The notes beneath the pieces are model-generated. The model made no database searches. It had not been told where the DNA came from and saw nothing but the letters and a program-made list of their open reading frames with translations. Below are positions 33,900-45,941 of a DNA stretch of 64,000 bases, piece after piece. The stretch comes from Taxawa tesnikishii (nom. ined.) (Eukaryota; Ascomycota; Dothideomycetes; Dothideales): assembly GCA_030247885.1 (NCBI GenBank), contig JAPDRO010000005.1, forward strand, positions 1,302,001-1,366,000. Reading direction: 5' to 3'. Numbering within the stretch: the first letter of the stretch is position 1; every line of letters starts with the position of its first letter. A program made the translations under genes and the position numbers.

Positions 33900-36800
33900 G
33901 ACCACGACCACCGTCTGGTTGGTGGACTTTGTAAAGGTCCTGTATTTCGCCAAACGTACAAGAGTACAATGGGGTTATCTCACGGATAGCGACGCATTAA
34001 GTTGCACATGTCACGCCAAGCCCTCGGTTCGCTCCGCGATGAAATGTCCAAGCTTCCTTTCTCTACAAATCCAACTTCGAAATCTGCGTTTTCTACTTTC
34101 CTACAGCTTCTTCCACTGCTACCGCCATGGCCCTGGTCGCCGACATCAGTCCACGATGTTCCAAGATATGAAGCGTCGCTATGCTCAAGACGCTATTCAG
34201 ACTCAGGTCAGTCCTTCGTGTTTCCTTCACCTATGACATTTCAGAGATGATACCATACCACGAACAATCCAACTCCTATAGCGTCGTGAAGGATTACAAA
34301 ATACTCTAGAATTACACTGAGCCATTCCAAACATACTCCTGTTGTCGCGGAGAAGGTTCTCAAGGAGCGTTTGCTGACAACGACTGAACAGAGCAGAACG
34401 CGCACTCGATGTCGGCATACAAAAGGTGGACCTAGCCGTTGGATACTACACACAAAAGGTATGCTTCTCCCACGATCCTCTCTCCTCTTTTCGGTGATGA
34501 TCATTCGACACGGAAAGGCATTCCTCATTCCGAATACATCTTGTCGATTCTGTCTATTTATAAGTTTCAGCCTTGTCTGACCACACTTGCAACCTCTCCT
34601 AGTTACCTTCACCTCGCTTTAAGGCCTTCTACTGACATGCGGGATTGTGCAGGTACATACACTCCCTTCCCTGTCCGAACATCAGAATGAAGAATACTTG
34701 AACGAACGGGCGGACAGACCATGCGCTGTCGAGTCATCACTCCTAGAAAGCAAGGCGTACAAACCTTGTGGGTGGTGGCTAGGGAGTTGCTTGTTGAGAT
34801 TTCGTCACCTGATCTTACCACGCCAAATGACCCTTGACAACATATGTTTGATGTTTTCTTGGCGCACACTAACTTCTCTGGTGCAGGTATGCATCGTTCT
34901 TGGTTTTTTCGCCTCCAGGAGACTCTGCTGTGATGATTCCGCTATTCACACTGTCGGAAGAGCATGTCTTGTAACGAGGACATGCCCTTATGATGGTACA
35001 ACACTGAAAATTCTGATTTAATGAGGTAAGCTTCACCATCCGCAAATTCAATGTTCCTGTGGCTAACGCCGTACTAAAGCCTGATAACAGATGACTCCTC
35101 CATCTTGTTTACGCCATTCAGCAACAGTTCGATCTTTGAATAGAAAAAGCTGACAAGGCGGCGTGCAGGTAAACTCGTGATTTGTGACTTCCTAGGACGG
35201 CGATTGGTGCGTGTTTCCCTCTCTCCCCTTCCCCTTGCTTGATGAACAACAATATTTCGCTGTGTTCTTACCGAGACACGTCATTGAAGATAAAAATATC
35301 ACCTTGGAGAACTGATACCCATTGCCTCCCATGTCATTGCGAGCCGCAGTCCGTGTCATCCACGTGTACTGACTCTTCGCAGTTTACTGGATATTTCCAG
35401 AATCGCTCGAAATCGTGTCTGTCCGTAGTAATTTAATGAATGCATCATACAAAGCTACTTATCGTATTCTTTACTGATATCCTCTTTCCATGCCTGCCCG
35501 TCTCAACGTACGCTGTCGAAATGTTTCCCCGCATGCCAATCTCTTGGGCGATGTCTTCACCATGAAAGCCAATGTCAAGACTTTACGCGCCAGTAGTAAC
35601 CCATTGCTACTGGCCAGAGGGAATTTGGAATGAGATATGATGTGAGCTCCTCGGTATGCTGTGTTCCTTCGCTACCGGCAATTTGTAAAACTGTTTCGCT
35701 TTCGACCGCCCATGGATTGGGTTCACATCCAAGCACATGATTCCGATGGGGTTGAACACTGGATGGTACCCAATGTCAGTCGATACCCCTGATATGCGCA
35801 TCCATCAATGTTCATATGCGTAACGTATCCGATATCCACTATCTTTTCTTTGCTCTGCGCAGTCCCACTCTACCCATCAGACAAGAGCCCCTGACCTCTT
35901 GCCATCGACCGGCCGTCGGCCAACCCGTTCGTTGCAGTAGGAGTTCCGGGGCCACGGTTCGCGATGTCGAGGTGGGCTTCCGTATAAGTAGATCGGCGGT
36001 TTCTGAAAGAAAGCAAGATCAGGCGACACTTTTGAGAGGGGTCACTCCGCAGCTTTGTTCTGAAATCAAGGGCTGTTTGCTGCCCTGCTGCTTAAGGGCT
36101 CGTGGTCAGCATCAAAAGCTTTAGGTTCACGGGACGACTGATGATGTAGACTATTATCGCAGAGCCGCAAAAACCGGTCAAAGGAGAAGAAAGTTAGAGT
36201 TCCAGGAGTGGAGAAGTGGAGAGAGTGGAGAGAGTGGAGGGAGGAGGTGCGATTTTGAACGACATGTGCCTATCGGCAAGGGCGTGAATGGTCATTATTT
36301 CTTTCTGACCTGACCATCCGCGGCTACAGCAGAGACCGCTTGTAGCAACTAAGTCCCGAGACAGCCAAACTACAGTGGTAATGACGATCTCAGCCCTGGC
36401 GCTGCCTGGCACGACCCCCCGAGCAGGTTAGGTCGGACACTGCAGGTGTGCGAATGTCAACTTATTCCTGCATCGGCTGCTTGCATAAGGCTAAGCGGCA
36501 GGCGAAGCCATTTCCGTCGACGTCTTGCTGCGAGCGCCCAATCATTGAAGAGGCCTGTGCTGGTGGAGGTTGATGGGTGGTCGCACAAGATCAGACGGAC
36601 GCGGTTTAGCGTGCGTTCCCGGAGCAGGGCTACGCATCCTGTTGACTGTCCGGAAGCAACCAGATGCTGTTGTTTTCAGCGATGATGCAGACTATTACCT
36701 CTCGCTTTGTCCAGGCACCGCTTTGCGAGAGAGCCCCACGCTCCACGACCCTACTACAGCGTCGGGGTGGTTTGACGTGTGGTTTACATACCACCAACAG

Positions 36801-38344
36801 CTTCTCGGCGAACAAGGTTCTGCACTATAGACGCCTCGTCGTAGACAGCAGGACAGTTTCGATGCGGATTTAGGAGCCGCCGATGCCAATTTGATTCAGT
36901 AAGATCCCGGTTGCTCAGACATGGGGATCAGTGCGCCCTCTGTGATACATGCAGCCAGGCTTTCAGGATCGTGCACGGCATCCTATCCATTGCGGCTTCG
37001 CCGAATCGTGAGGACCCCATCTGCCATGCTCCCCTAACTGTGGTATTGTTGTTTCCAAGCACGAGCGGCTGCCCGCAACCCGCTCCAAGCACGCAGCTTC
37101 AGCATGAAACCGGCTAGCGTCAAGCGCTGAGGAATGCGGGTTCCAACGCGTTTGTGCCACGTTTGTCCGATTCGTCTCCCAGGCGCGCAGAGCCCAGAGG
37201 AGCTCGTGAACCATCCTGAGGGTAAGCTACCTTCTCCAGCAACGCAGTGCAGCGCCGCATGACTGCTGCAGGTTAGTCCGCTAGCTGCAAACCGGTGGGT
37301 CCTGCAGATCAATCCATGCCGTGCAGAAGCGCAGAGCGAGCGTGCCTCTTCCTGGCCTAGCAGATACCACCGCTAAGGTTGTGGCGCAACCCGCCCACAG
37401 CCCAAGATGGTAGGCAAGAACAGCCGCCTCTGCTATACTACGCTTCGGCGCGGATGACCAAGCGCTACTATGTTACGCTCGATAAGCTGTAGACCTCAAG
37501 CTGCTTGCAATGGCTTCTGACGCCTATGAGCGGATGATATGACGTCCTGACCGAAAACGGCGATTCGAGAGCGCCAGAAGGCCCAGGCTCGGCCCAGTCA
37601 CGGATGCGGTAAGAGCCCTCCGGCTTCAGTGATTCTACCCACTGCATTCAGTACATACGGTCAGCAAGCACATGAGCGGGCATCGTCTGTACAAATACCT
37701 TCCAGAGTCCGACAAAGAACGAAACTTTGTATACTCTGGTCAGCTTCTTGGGGTGCTGCTCGATCAACGAACGAAGTCCGCTTCAACAGACAAAGACACC
37801 GTCCTGAACAACGCCGCAGGTCAGCTTTCAGTGGCAGCCGAAACAAACGCTACAGAGCAGCTTGTATGCTTTTCTGAGACATCTGCAAGGTGCGTTGACA
37901 CATACAAACCACTGCGATCCCAGCAGCCAGCCGCGACATGCATACGCGACTCATCGTCTGCATGCGTGCGCTAGATAGCACGAGCCCGTAAACTGCGCTG
38001 CCTCATCTCATGAGAGGTGCTGACGTACCTCTCAGCCCGATTTTTGTACGGCGATTTGCTTCGTACATAGACGACACTCTGCTCCAAAGCCCATCTGCGT
38101 CTCCTATTCGTCGCCTGTCGTCATCCGAGACACCATCCGGACCTCCATTCTGACTGACCCAGACTGTCAGCAAGCCATCAAACATCAAGCGTAGACCAAC
38201 TCCGGTTCACAACTCTTGAAAGCAGACACGCCCCTTTCATTCTCCGGACAAAGACTGCAACCCTCACTGAGCGGTCTGCAGCAAACGCCCGAAACAGCAA
38301 AAAGCGCCTCCTAAGTTCCAGATCCCAAGGCGTGAGGAATCGCA
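33900..38344. other. 4.4-kb stretch without a recognisable gene
   Basis: No ORF above 160 codons and no known domain were found. Between 34130 and 35090 several coding-like pieces are bounded by GT and AG, for example AERALDVGIQKVDLAVGYYT at 34389-34450 followed by AAAAG|GTATGC. This could be a small spliced gene or a spliced non-coding RNA divergent from VPS37. From 36400 to 38344 the sequence is ORF-poor and may be the long regulatory region or leader of the HMG-box gene. A GTGGAGAGA minisatellite lies at 36208. Confidence 0.35.
36208..36241. repeat. Short purine minisatellite, GTGGAGA(GA) unit
   Basis: About four imperfect copies of a 7-9 base purine-rich unit lie in tandem. No function is inferred. 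Confidence 0.6.
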
Positions 38345-39825
38345 ATGTCGGCAAGGACAGCAACTCTCCGGGGTCATCCTACACCACCCACAGGCGAGGC
38401 AGACCTGTCCTTCGGCCTAGATCTTGTCGCGCAACACAATGCAGGTGTGCCAGAGGGTGTCCACGGATTGGGTATTTCTTATGTGAGTATTGACCGCCAT
38501 CCAGAAGGGCAGAGTGAGGTAACTCACTGCGGACAGGATGATGGCTATGACCACCACGACCCCTCTTTCTATCAGCAGGAGGCGTACTCGCACACAAGCG
38601 CGCCTCAAGCTTACCAAGGGCACCGCGCTCCCCTACACCTCGCTCGAATACCGCCAGCGACGGAGGACGGCAGACGCGAAGCGGCAGGATCATCAAGCGC
38701 ACTAACTCTCCGCACAGCTCCATCGCGGGCACCGAGTCCAGAGTTTCCAGCTCGCCAAGACCGAAGAGGGCAAAAGCCGGGAAGAAGAAGAACGGTCCAG
38801 CCATCGAAGGGCCTTTGAGTGAACTTACTGCAAACTCCACCGTACCATTGAAGGATATGGAAGCTTGGGTCAACCGCTCAGCCGAGGTCCGTCAAAAAGA
38901 GGCAGCAGAACGCAAGGGCTACATCACTCGTCCAATGAACTCCTTCATGCTGTATCGGTCGGCTTATGCCGAGAGGACGAAAGAGTTTTGTTTGCAGAAC
39001 AACCATCAAGTTGTTTCCTCTGTTGCAGGAGAGAGCTGGCCGATGGAGCCCCAAAGCGTCCGGGACTTCTACAACGACTTAGCAAAGACGGAGCGGACCA
39101 ACCATCAAAAGGCACATCCCACTTACAAGTTCTCGCCAAGCAAATCGACCGCTGCTTCACGCAAGAGGAACCACGAGGATGATGATGATGCGGTGAGCGA
39201 CGACGACCCGGATGGAGACTACGCTCCTTCAAGAAGGGCTGCGAAGCAGCCGAGGAGACAGGAGATGGAGCAGACTTACTACGTCCAAAACCCGTATGCC
39301 GAACAACCCTACTACACCCAAGGCCAGGGCGTACATCAGCAAGCAGGCTGGGATGCTTACGGTAAACCTCCACCAACTCCATATGGAGTAGACCAGCACG
39401 GCCAGTATTACGCACACCAGCACTACCAGCAGAGTCCGGTTCAACAGCGTCAGCAGCTCCTGGCCCAACAACAAGCCTACTACCAGCAGCAACTGGAGCA
39501 ACAGCACTTGAGGATGAACCAGGCTCAAGCCGCACCATTTGCTGGGCAAAGTCTGGTCAGTCTGCCGGGCAGTCAGCATCACGAGCTCCATGCGCGCACG
39601 CAGACACCCAATCAGTTCCAGCAACAGTACTACCAGGCTCAGGACGAGTTCCAGTATCCGGAGGGCTTTGATCCTTCGTATGGCCTGCAGGCGGCTCGGA
39701 CCTCCCACTTCGACACAGCATTCCTGGGGATCGGTGCGAATGATTCTGCTTGGGCCTTGGATCCAGCGCTCGGTACAGGATTAGAAACGGAAACAGAGTA
39801 CGGAAAGTATCTCGAGAACGAGTAG
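38345..39825 (+). CDS. HMG-box transcription factor
   Basis: DNA-binding regulator. Exon 1 is 38345-38482, intron 38483-38536 has GTGAGT..GACAG, and exon 2 runs to 39825. The HMG box is ITRPMNSFMLYRSAYAERTK, NNHQVVSSVAGESW and VRDFYNDLAKTERTNHQKAH, ending PTYKFSPSK. It is preceded by a basic stretch PRPKRAKAGKKKNG and followed by an acidic patch. The last 200 residues are Gln/Tyr/Pro-rich, as in activation domains. The box resembles the Ste11/FMF-1-like ascomycete group of sexual-development HMG proteins more than MAT1-2-1, but this is by eye. A single base is missing somewhere in 38600-38640. Adding it gives 475 residues. Confidence 0.85.
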
Positions 39826-40431
39826 CATGGAGGGCGGTGTTTGTCGAAGTGAACGAACGCAGTTTTTCATTTCCTTTTTCACATTCTATTCTCCAAGCAA
39901 ACTCTCGCCGGAGGGAGAACATTGTGGTGGTTGTCTGTCGTTAGATTGAGGAGTTGGGTCGCCCCATGAAGATGTTGCTGTCATTTTGATAGAAAACTGG
40001 TATGCATTGTAGAGGAATGTTCAGATGAATGAGTTCTGGACTTGCCTTCGTTGATTCCACTGCGTACCGTTTCCTCCCTAAGACATTATCGTGTGCGACA
40101 GGCCACGCGGACAATGCTATTGTGCACTCCGAGATGGCTGGTGCAGCCCCTGGAAGTACAATGTCCTCCACGCTCTCGAATCTGATGTATGACGAAACAT
40201 GCTTTAGGTTATGTTGCCTGCGAGCAATTTCGCTCTGGACAAGCAGGACGGAAGTCCTTCGCCTTCTGATCTGCATAAACGAGAGGACTTGGGGACTCGA
40301 TGTCGAGTCGCCTTGGCACGACGGAATGCAAGCAAACACGCGAAGACGCGACGCGGGGCATTGCTTCCATGACATGTGAAGATCCCAAACCAAAACCGCA
40401 ACCTACACCAATTGCGTGACAAAACATTGAA
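39826..40431. other. Intergenic gap HMG box / PSF1
   Basis: 3' region of the HMG gene and promoter of PSF1. A 116-codon plus-strand ORF at 40029-40379 has no recognisable features and is not called. Confidence 0.4.
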
Positions 40432-41181
40432 ATGCATGGCGAACTTGGTAACAAGCTCGTGTGTCCCATCAGCCTGTCTCCTCCGTATATTGCTAAAGAC
40501 ATTGCAGGTCCAACATGCAAAACGGACGCAAAACCTAGCTCATCTTCCTCCTTACCAGACCGAGCTCGTCCGTTCCGTAGTTCGAGAAGTACGCGATCTA
40601 AACCGCGATGTCAGCAGCTTGCTGGAGCCGTTCGGTGGCTCATTCAATCCCTCTCAAGAACCTGCAACAGCTTGTGCCTTGTTGGTGAATCACCTTAGTA
40701 TGCGCCGGAATAAGCGTTGTCTACTCGCATATCATCGTGTCAGGACCGACAAACTGGAAGAGATGTGCTGGAACGGTATCGATGTACTTGGAAGCGAGCA
40801 AGTTGCAGACGGAGCGGAAAGAGGTGGAAGTATGAACACGACAGATGGTAGCAAGAGCAGCTTGAGCCCGGAGGAAGAGGAGTATGTGAGGTTGTATGGG
40901 GATCTTCTTGCCGCATACAAGGGTCAATGGACCGATATCGACCTCACCGGTAGCTTGGAACCGCCGAGAGACCTGTTCATTGATGTGAGAGTGCTCAAGG
41001 ATGCAGGAGAGATCCAGACAGAATACGGGTAAGTTCGATCGAGCTATGAGCTGGGTCATGGAGATCGATACTGATTTTATCCACCAGTGCAATCAATTTG
41101 ACTAAGAACAGCCAGTTCTATGTCCGCCAGGGGGACGTCGAGCGATTGATTCAGCAAGGTTACCTGCAGAAGTTGGGATGA
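40432..41181 (+). CDS. PSF1: GINS complex subunit Psf1
   Basis: GINS links Cdc45 and Mcm2-7 in the replicative helicase. Exons are 40432-40458, 40508-41028 and 41088-41181, 213 residues, intact. Exon 1 encodes only MHGELGNKL. The intron phase then gives VQHAKRTQNLAHLPPYQTEL. Conserved parts follow: VREVRDLNRDVSSLLEPFGG, NHLSMRRNKRCLLAYHRVRT and DKLEEMCWNG. The B-domain end is NLTKNSQFYVRQGDVERLIQ with QGYLQKLG. The nine-codon first exon is easily missed; a pipeline might start at 40376 in the same frame through the intron. Confidence 0.93.
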
Positions 41182-42454
41182 CTTGAAAGACTACTTTTGC
41201 ATCTGTTTGCAACAACGCTTCGACGCAGACATTGTCTTTTCCTCGGGTCGTCCATCGAATCGCTGTTCGGTCCGCACTCTAACATATGCCTACGAACAAC
41301 ACAGTACTGTGCATATATTGCATCACTCCCAACAACCGCTACAGGAGTCACAAGAAGATGGCTCACGCGACTCCAACCACATTGTCGTTGAGGAGACGGA
41401 GTGCTGCTTCGAGTACGGCTTGATATTTTCTCAGCCAATTGCGGTTCGTAACCGGCATTTAATGACAGTGCTTCCCTACGAGAGATAGAATTCGAGAAGA
41501 TCTGTGAACAGGATGGGGCATCTGTAAATGCTGGTTCTGAAGGAGCTGCCTCAGGACAGATGCTAGGTTGGCAGAAGGGAGCAGTCGTCGATGACGAGCT
41601 GTGACACCAGAAATGCTCCTGATAGCACCATGCTTGGCTACTAAGAAGACATCCGTTGTTCTACCAACTGCACTTACAGAGTGCCCCACTGTCGAAGAGC
41701 TTTGTGGAAGGCGGCAGTAGTATAGATACATGTACGACATTGTATTGGTCAAGCATGCATCTTTATCAACTGCATTCATCATTGTTATCAATTGCATTCA
41801 TCATCTTTCCCCCATGGTGTTCCCCTGCGCGGGGCCTTGCCTTAGTGCAGCCCACTAAGGTCTTGCCGGCAGTAGCCGGGGACGACGGATGACGTCTCCG
41901 AAGATGCAGCCCGTCGAACCTTTTGCAAGAAAATACGCGTTCCTCATGGCGCAATTCTGTGTCCAACCTCTGTCAAAGAGAAGGATACGTTTGGGCAGGA
42001 GCAACACCAGCAGCAGTCAGCTGTCAGGATATGCAGGTTTGGCAGGAAGCTTTTTCCAAGGCCGCGAATGTTGGAGATGGCGTGAGGACGGTCCGAATTG
42101 CCTGTCTCGATTCTGGCCGTCGGTGGATCCGAGTATGGAGAAAATGCCTGGCCTGAGCTCTATTGCCATTGCCTGTGATTCTTGGCGTCGTTCTTGCGTC
42201 TGCTGTCTGCTTGCTTGCTTTTACCTCTTCGTCTTTGCAGTTCTTGTGTGCCTTTGTAGATAATCGTATCGTCCCCTCCGGAGCCTCGCGGCATCACACC
42301 GTCCGCGCGAACCATCCCCAACGGTCAAGTCTTCGCAGCTTAGGTGCGAGCACGCAAAAGCCCGCCCAAATTCTTTACCTTCATCTCCAGCGACAGGCAT
42401 TCCCCGCAACAAAACAGCCTCAGTCGTTGTACCATAACTCGCCCGACTGGCGTC
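41182..42454. other. Intergenic with a hairpin cluster
   Basis: No protein gene is recognised. It contains a 12-base direct repeat TGCATTCATCAT (two copies near 41771 and 41793) and the hairpin array listed at 41802-41906. The last 200 bases look like the leader of the next gene. Confidence 0.4.
41802..41906. other. Cloverleaf-like cluster of three hairpins with a closing stem
   Basis: Three perfect inverted repeats follow one another: CCCC/GGGG (41822-41834, loop 5), CCTTAGTG/CACTAAGG (41840-41860, loop 5) and CCGGC/GCCGG (41866-41879, loop 4). Outside them CATCTTT (41802-41808) can pair with GAAGATG (41900-41906), allowing one G-U. The arm sizes do not match a tRNA. It may be a structured RNA, a DNA-level element such as a terminal fragment of a small non-autonomous element, or chance. 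The strand is unknown. Confidence 0.3.
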
Positions 42455-45400
42455 ATGTCGCGACTCTTCAAGAGAAGGCGCTCCAATGCGTCTTCGCTGC
42501 AGCAACAGCTGCCCTTCGCCGACGAGGGCTTATCAGGCGACAGTACACCAACGGCGGACGGAGCTGACCCGGTAACCACTCGACCGTCAGCGAACTTTTC
42601 GCGAGCACGCTCTGGTTCTGCTGCTGGCCTTTCTTCGTCCTACAAAACACCCACTCGTTCGTATATACACCATGCAGGCCATGGTCATTCCGAATTTGTA
42701 CAATACTCCTCTTCAGGCGTCCGCGAACAAACCGCAGAGCTTTCTTCGTCCTTTCTGAGCGATCCAGAGTTTCCCGGCCATTCAGATTCCCCAACCCGAC
42801 CGCAACACAGTCGACACAGCAATAGCATTGACCTGCTCGCGGACGACTACGAAAGGCTACACAGGAGACCGGAAGCAATAGAGGAGAGGTCGGAGCCATC
42901 TACAGAACCCACCACACCCGAGAGGGAATCGCCTCCCCAGACATCCGCTCTCACAGAGCTGATACGGACGTCTCCTCCGGACGAGGTGAATGCGCAGAGC
43001 TCGCAAGCTGCGCAGAAGAGTGGGGAACGGTCGAGGCCTACAATGACGATACCAGAGGTTGTTGTGGATAGCCCCAAAAGTCCCAACGCGCCAACTGAGG
43101 AAAGCCCGTTACTTCCTAGGGGAGGTTGTCCTCGCCTTCAAAGAAGCACAACGACGACGATGAAGATCAGGATCTGGAGGGTCAGGCCATACGCAGAACC
43201 GGCACCTGGCATATGTTCAAGCACAGCTATCCTTCTCTACCGAAATTGGCTGCTCGGACGTTCCATGTGGCCTCAAACCCCAAGAGCTGGGACATGAAGC
43301 AGGTCGTTCAGAAGACGGTTGTCAAGCCGGCAAGCGTTCTGCCAGCTGTTTTCCTTGGGCTACTTCTCAACCTTCTGGACGCTCTCTCATACGGTTCGTC
43401 ATGGCAGGGCAGATCTCTTGTGCACAAGCTCACATCAGTGCAGGCATCATTCTTTTTCCGCTTGGAGAAGAAGTTTTCTCGGGCATGGGCGCAGACGGCG
43501 TCTCCATGTTCTACGTCAGCTGTATTGTTTCACAAATTGTATACTCTAGCGGCAGTATATTTCGCGGAGGAGTGGGTTCTGAGATGGTATGAAGGCCCGA
43601 GTCGAAACCGGAGAAGCCATGCTGACCACTTGCGCAGATCGAAGTCGTCCCGTTCTTCCACAAGATGACTTACATGATCATGGGACGTATGACGGCGGAC
43701 AACCCAGATGCCTTGAGAGCCACCGTTATTACGTCCTACTCCATGAGCTCTATACTGACCGGTCTAGTGTTCTTCGGTCTTGGAAGCGCCAAGCTGGGCA
43801 CTTTGGTTAACTTTTTCCCGCACAGTATCCTTACCGGTTGCATCGGCGGCGTTGGTATCTTCTTGTTCATCACCGGCATCGAGGTTTCTGCAAGGCTTGA
43901 CGGTAATTTGGAGCCCACCGGTCCTGTGCTCGCGAAGCTCTTTTCGCCCGATACGATCGTGCTCTGGCTTCCTCCGCTTGGTCTTGCAATTGCTCTTCTG
44001 ACCATCAAACACTACTACGACCGCGCTTGGCTCGTCCCGGCATACTACATTGGAATCACCGCCATCTTTTACATCGTTGTCGCCGCTGTTCCCAACCTCA
44101 ACCTACATGACCTTCGGGGTAAAGGTTGGGTGTTTGATGCGCCAGCGGCCGGCGTCCCATTCTACAATTTCTACAGCTACTACAAGTTCAGCCTTGTAGA
44201 CTGGAAGGCGATCTGGGCCACCGTACCCACGCAGTTTGCGCTAACCTTCTTTGGCATTCTCCACGTGCCGATCAACGTCCCTAACCTGGCTATTGTCGTT
44301 CAAGAGGACAACGTCAGTGTCAACCGTGAACTGATCATGCACGGCCTGTCCAACACCATTTCCGGATGCCTGGGCAGTATCCAGAACTATCTCGTCTTCG
44401 TCAACAGTGTGCTTTTCATGAACACTGGAGGAGACAGTCGCCTCGCAGGTTACATGCTCGCCCTTGCCACGTTTGGACTGTGGGTTGCTGGACCCGTCGT
44501 TATCGGCTACGTTCCGGTCATGGTCGTGGGCACCTTGATTTACATGCTTGGCATCGACTTGGCCCAGGAAGCGCTAGTCGCGACCTACGGCAAGCTTCAC
44601 CGACTGGAGTACTTCACTATAGTTGTCATCGCTGTTGTTATGGGCGTCTACGACTTTGTTGTCGGAATTGGCATCGGGATCGGACTGGCTTGTCTCGTTT
44701 ATGTCGTCCAGACTTCGCGCAAATCGGTCATTAGAGCCGAGTTTTCTGGGTCTATCGCCGAGTCGACAGTACGCCGTCATCCCCGCCAGAGGCAGTATTT
44801 GCACAAAGTCGGACCACAAATCCGCGTTGTCAAGCTTGGTGGCTACCTCTTCTTTGGTAGTATCGTGAAGGTGGAAAAGAAGGTCCGGGCTTTAATCGAT
44901 GCCGAAGCCTTTGCTACTGACCCCATACGGTATCTGGTCTTGGACTTCTCACATGTCACTGGAATTGACTTCTCCGCTGCGGAAGCTTTTGGTCGGATGC
45001 ACCGCATTCTGCATCGTCGAGAGGTCACCATGGCACTGGCCGGTGTCAGCCTACAGAGCGAGGTCGGACATAGCTTGCAGATGGTTGGTTTGTTCGACCA
45101 GGGAGAGGATCCTTCAGTACCGGTGCCAAAGGTTTTCGAGGATCTCAACGGCGCGCTTGAATCTTGTGAGAACGAGCTTCTCATTATTCTCACCGAAAAA
45201 CAACGTAGTCATGTTGCCTCTCAGCAGAAGGAGGCTCGTTCGCCATCAATGGGTAAGCTAATACTGACGCGCTCACGGGCGACGCTGACCGACTTCTGCA
45301 GACGTTCCGAGCCTCCCACCACCTCCGTCAGCGTCAGCATTGGATGCGGTCGTTGGTTCTCCGCGACGAGACTTTCTCCAACAGGCCGCTAACAGTACTC

Positions 45401-45941
45401 TCACCGATCAAAAAGCGCTTGACGTGACACGATGGAAGAACTTCAAGCAGCCTCTACCCCTAATCCTGCAGGCTTTCCAGGACCTCACGGACAAGAATGA
45501 GGACTTCTGGTACCGGGCCGTGCCATACTTTGTCAAGCAAGAATTCGCAAAGGGCCATGTCCTCTACAGCCGGGGAGACGAGCCGGACGGCTTCTACCTC
45601 CTGCAGTCTGGTATCCTACGCGCTGAGTACGACCTCCCACAGGGTAGTTACCACGAGAGTATCGTCAGTGGTACGACTTGTGGAGAGCTTCCTTTCTTCA
45701 GCCAAACGAACAGGACTGGCACGGTTGCTGCAGAAATGGGTTCCGTGGCATGGCTGCTGACGCCGGAGAAGTGGCAGCAGATGCAAGACAAGGACCAGGA
45801 GCTGGCTAGAGAGTTGCTAAAGGTGGGAATGAAGCTCAGTGCGGAGAGGATGAATGCCATTACTTCGTAAGTTGGCCGACATGGGTTGAGACGGCTCTTA
45901 CTGACTGTCGACGCAGATATGTGCTCATCACCGCAAGCTGA
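42455..45941 (+). CDS. VSB1: Vsb1-like SulP/STAS transporter with cNMP-binding-like domain
   Basis: Membrane transporter of the SLC26/SulP superfamily; yeast Vsb1 (YGR125W) loads basic amino acids into the vacuole. Exons are 42455-43393, 43444-43586, 43638-45252, 45302-45866 and 45917-45941, 1095 residues. The N-terminus (MSRLFKRRRSNASSLQQQL) is about 220 residues and Ser-rich. The core opens with VFLGLLLNLLDALSYG and includes MFYVSCIVSQIVYSSGSIFR and FFPHSILTGCIGGVGIFLF. A STAS domain follows (IRYLVLDFSHVTGIDFSAAE), then a cyclic-nucleotide-binding-like fold (GHVLYSRGDEPDGFYLLQSG, TTCGELPFFSQTNRTGTVA). One base is missing in the G run 43119-43122, just before the membrane part. The orthology call is strong on architecture; transport substrate is by analogy. 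Confidence 0.9.
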
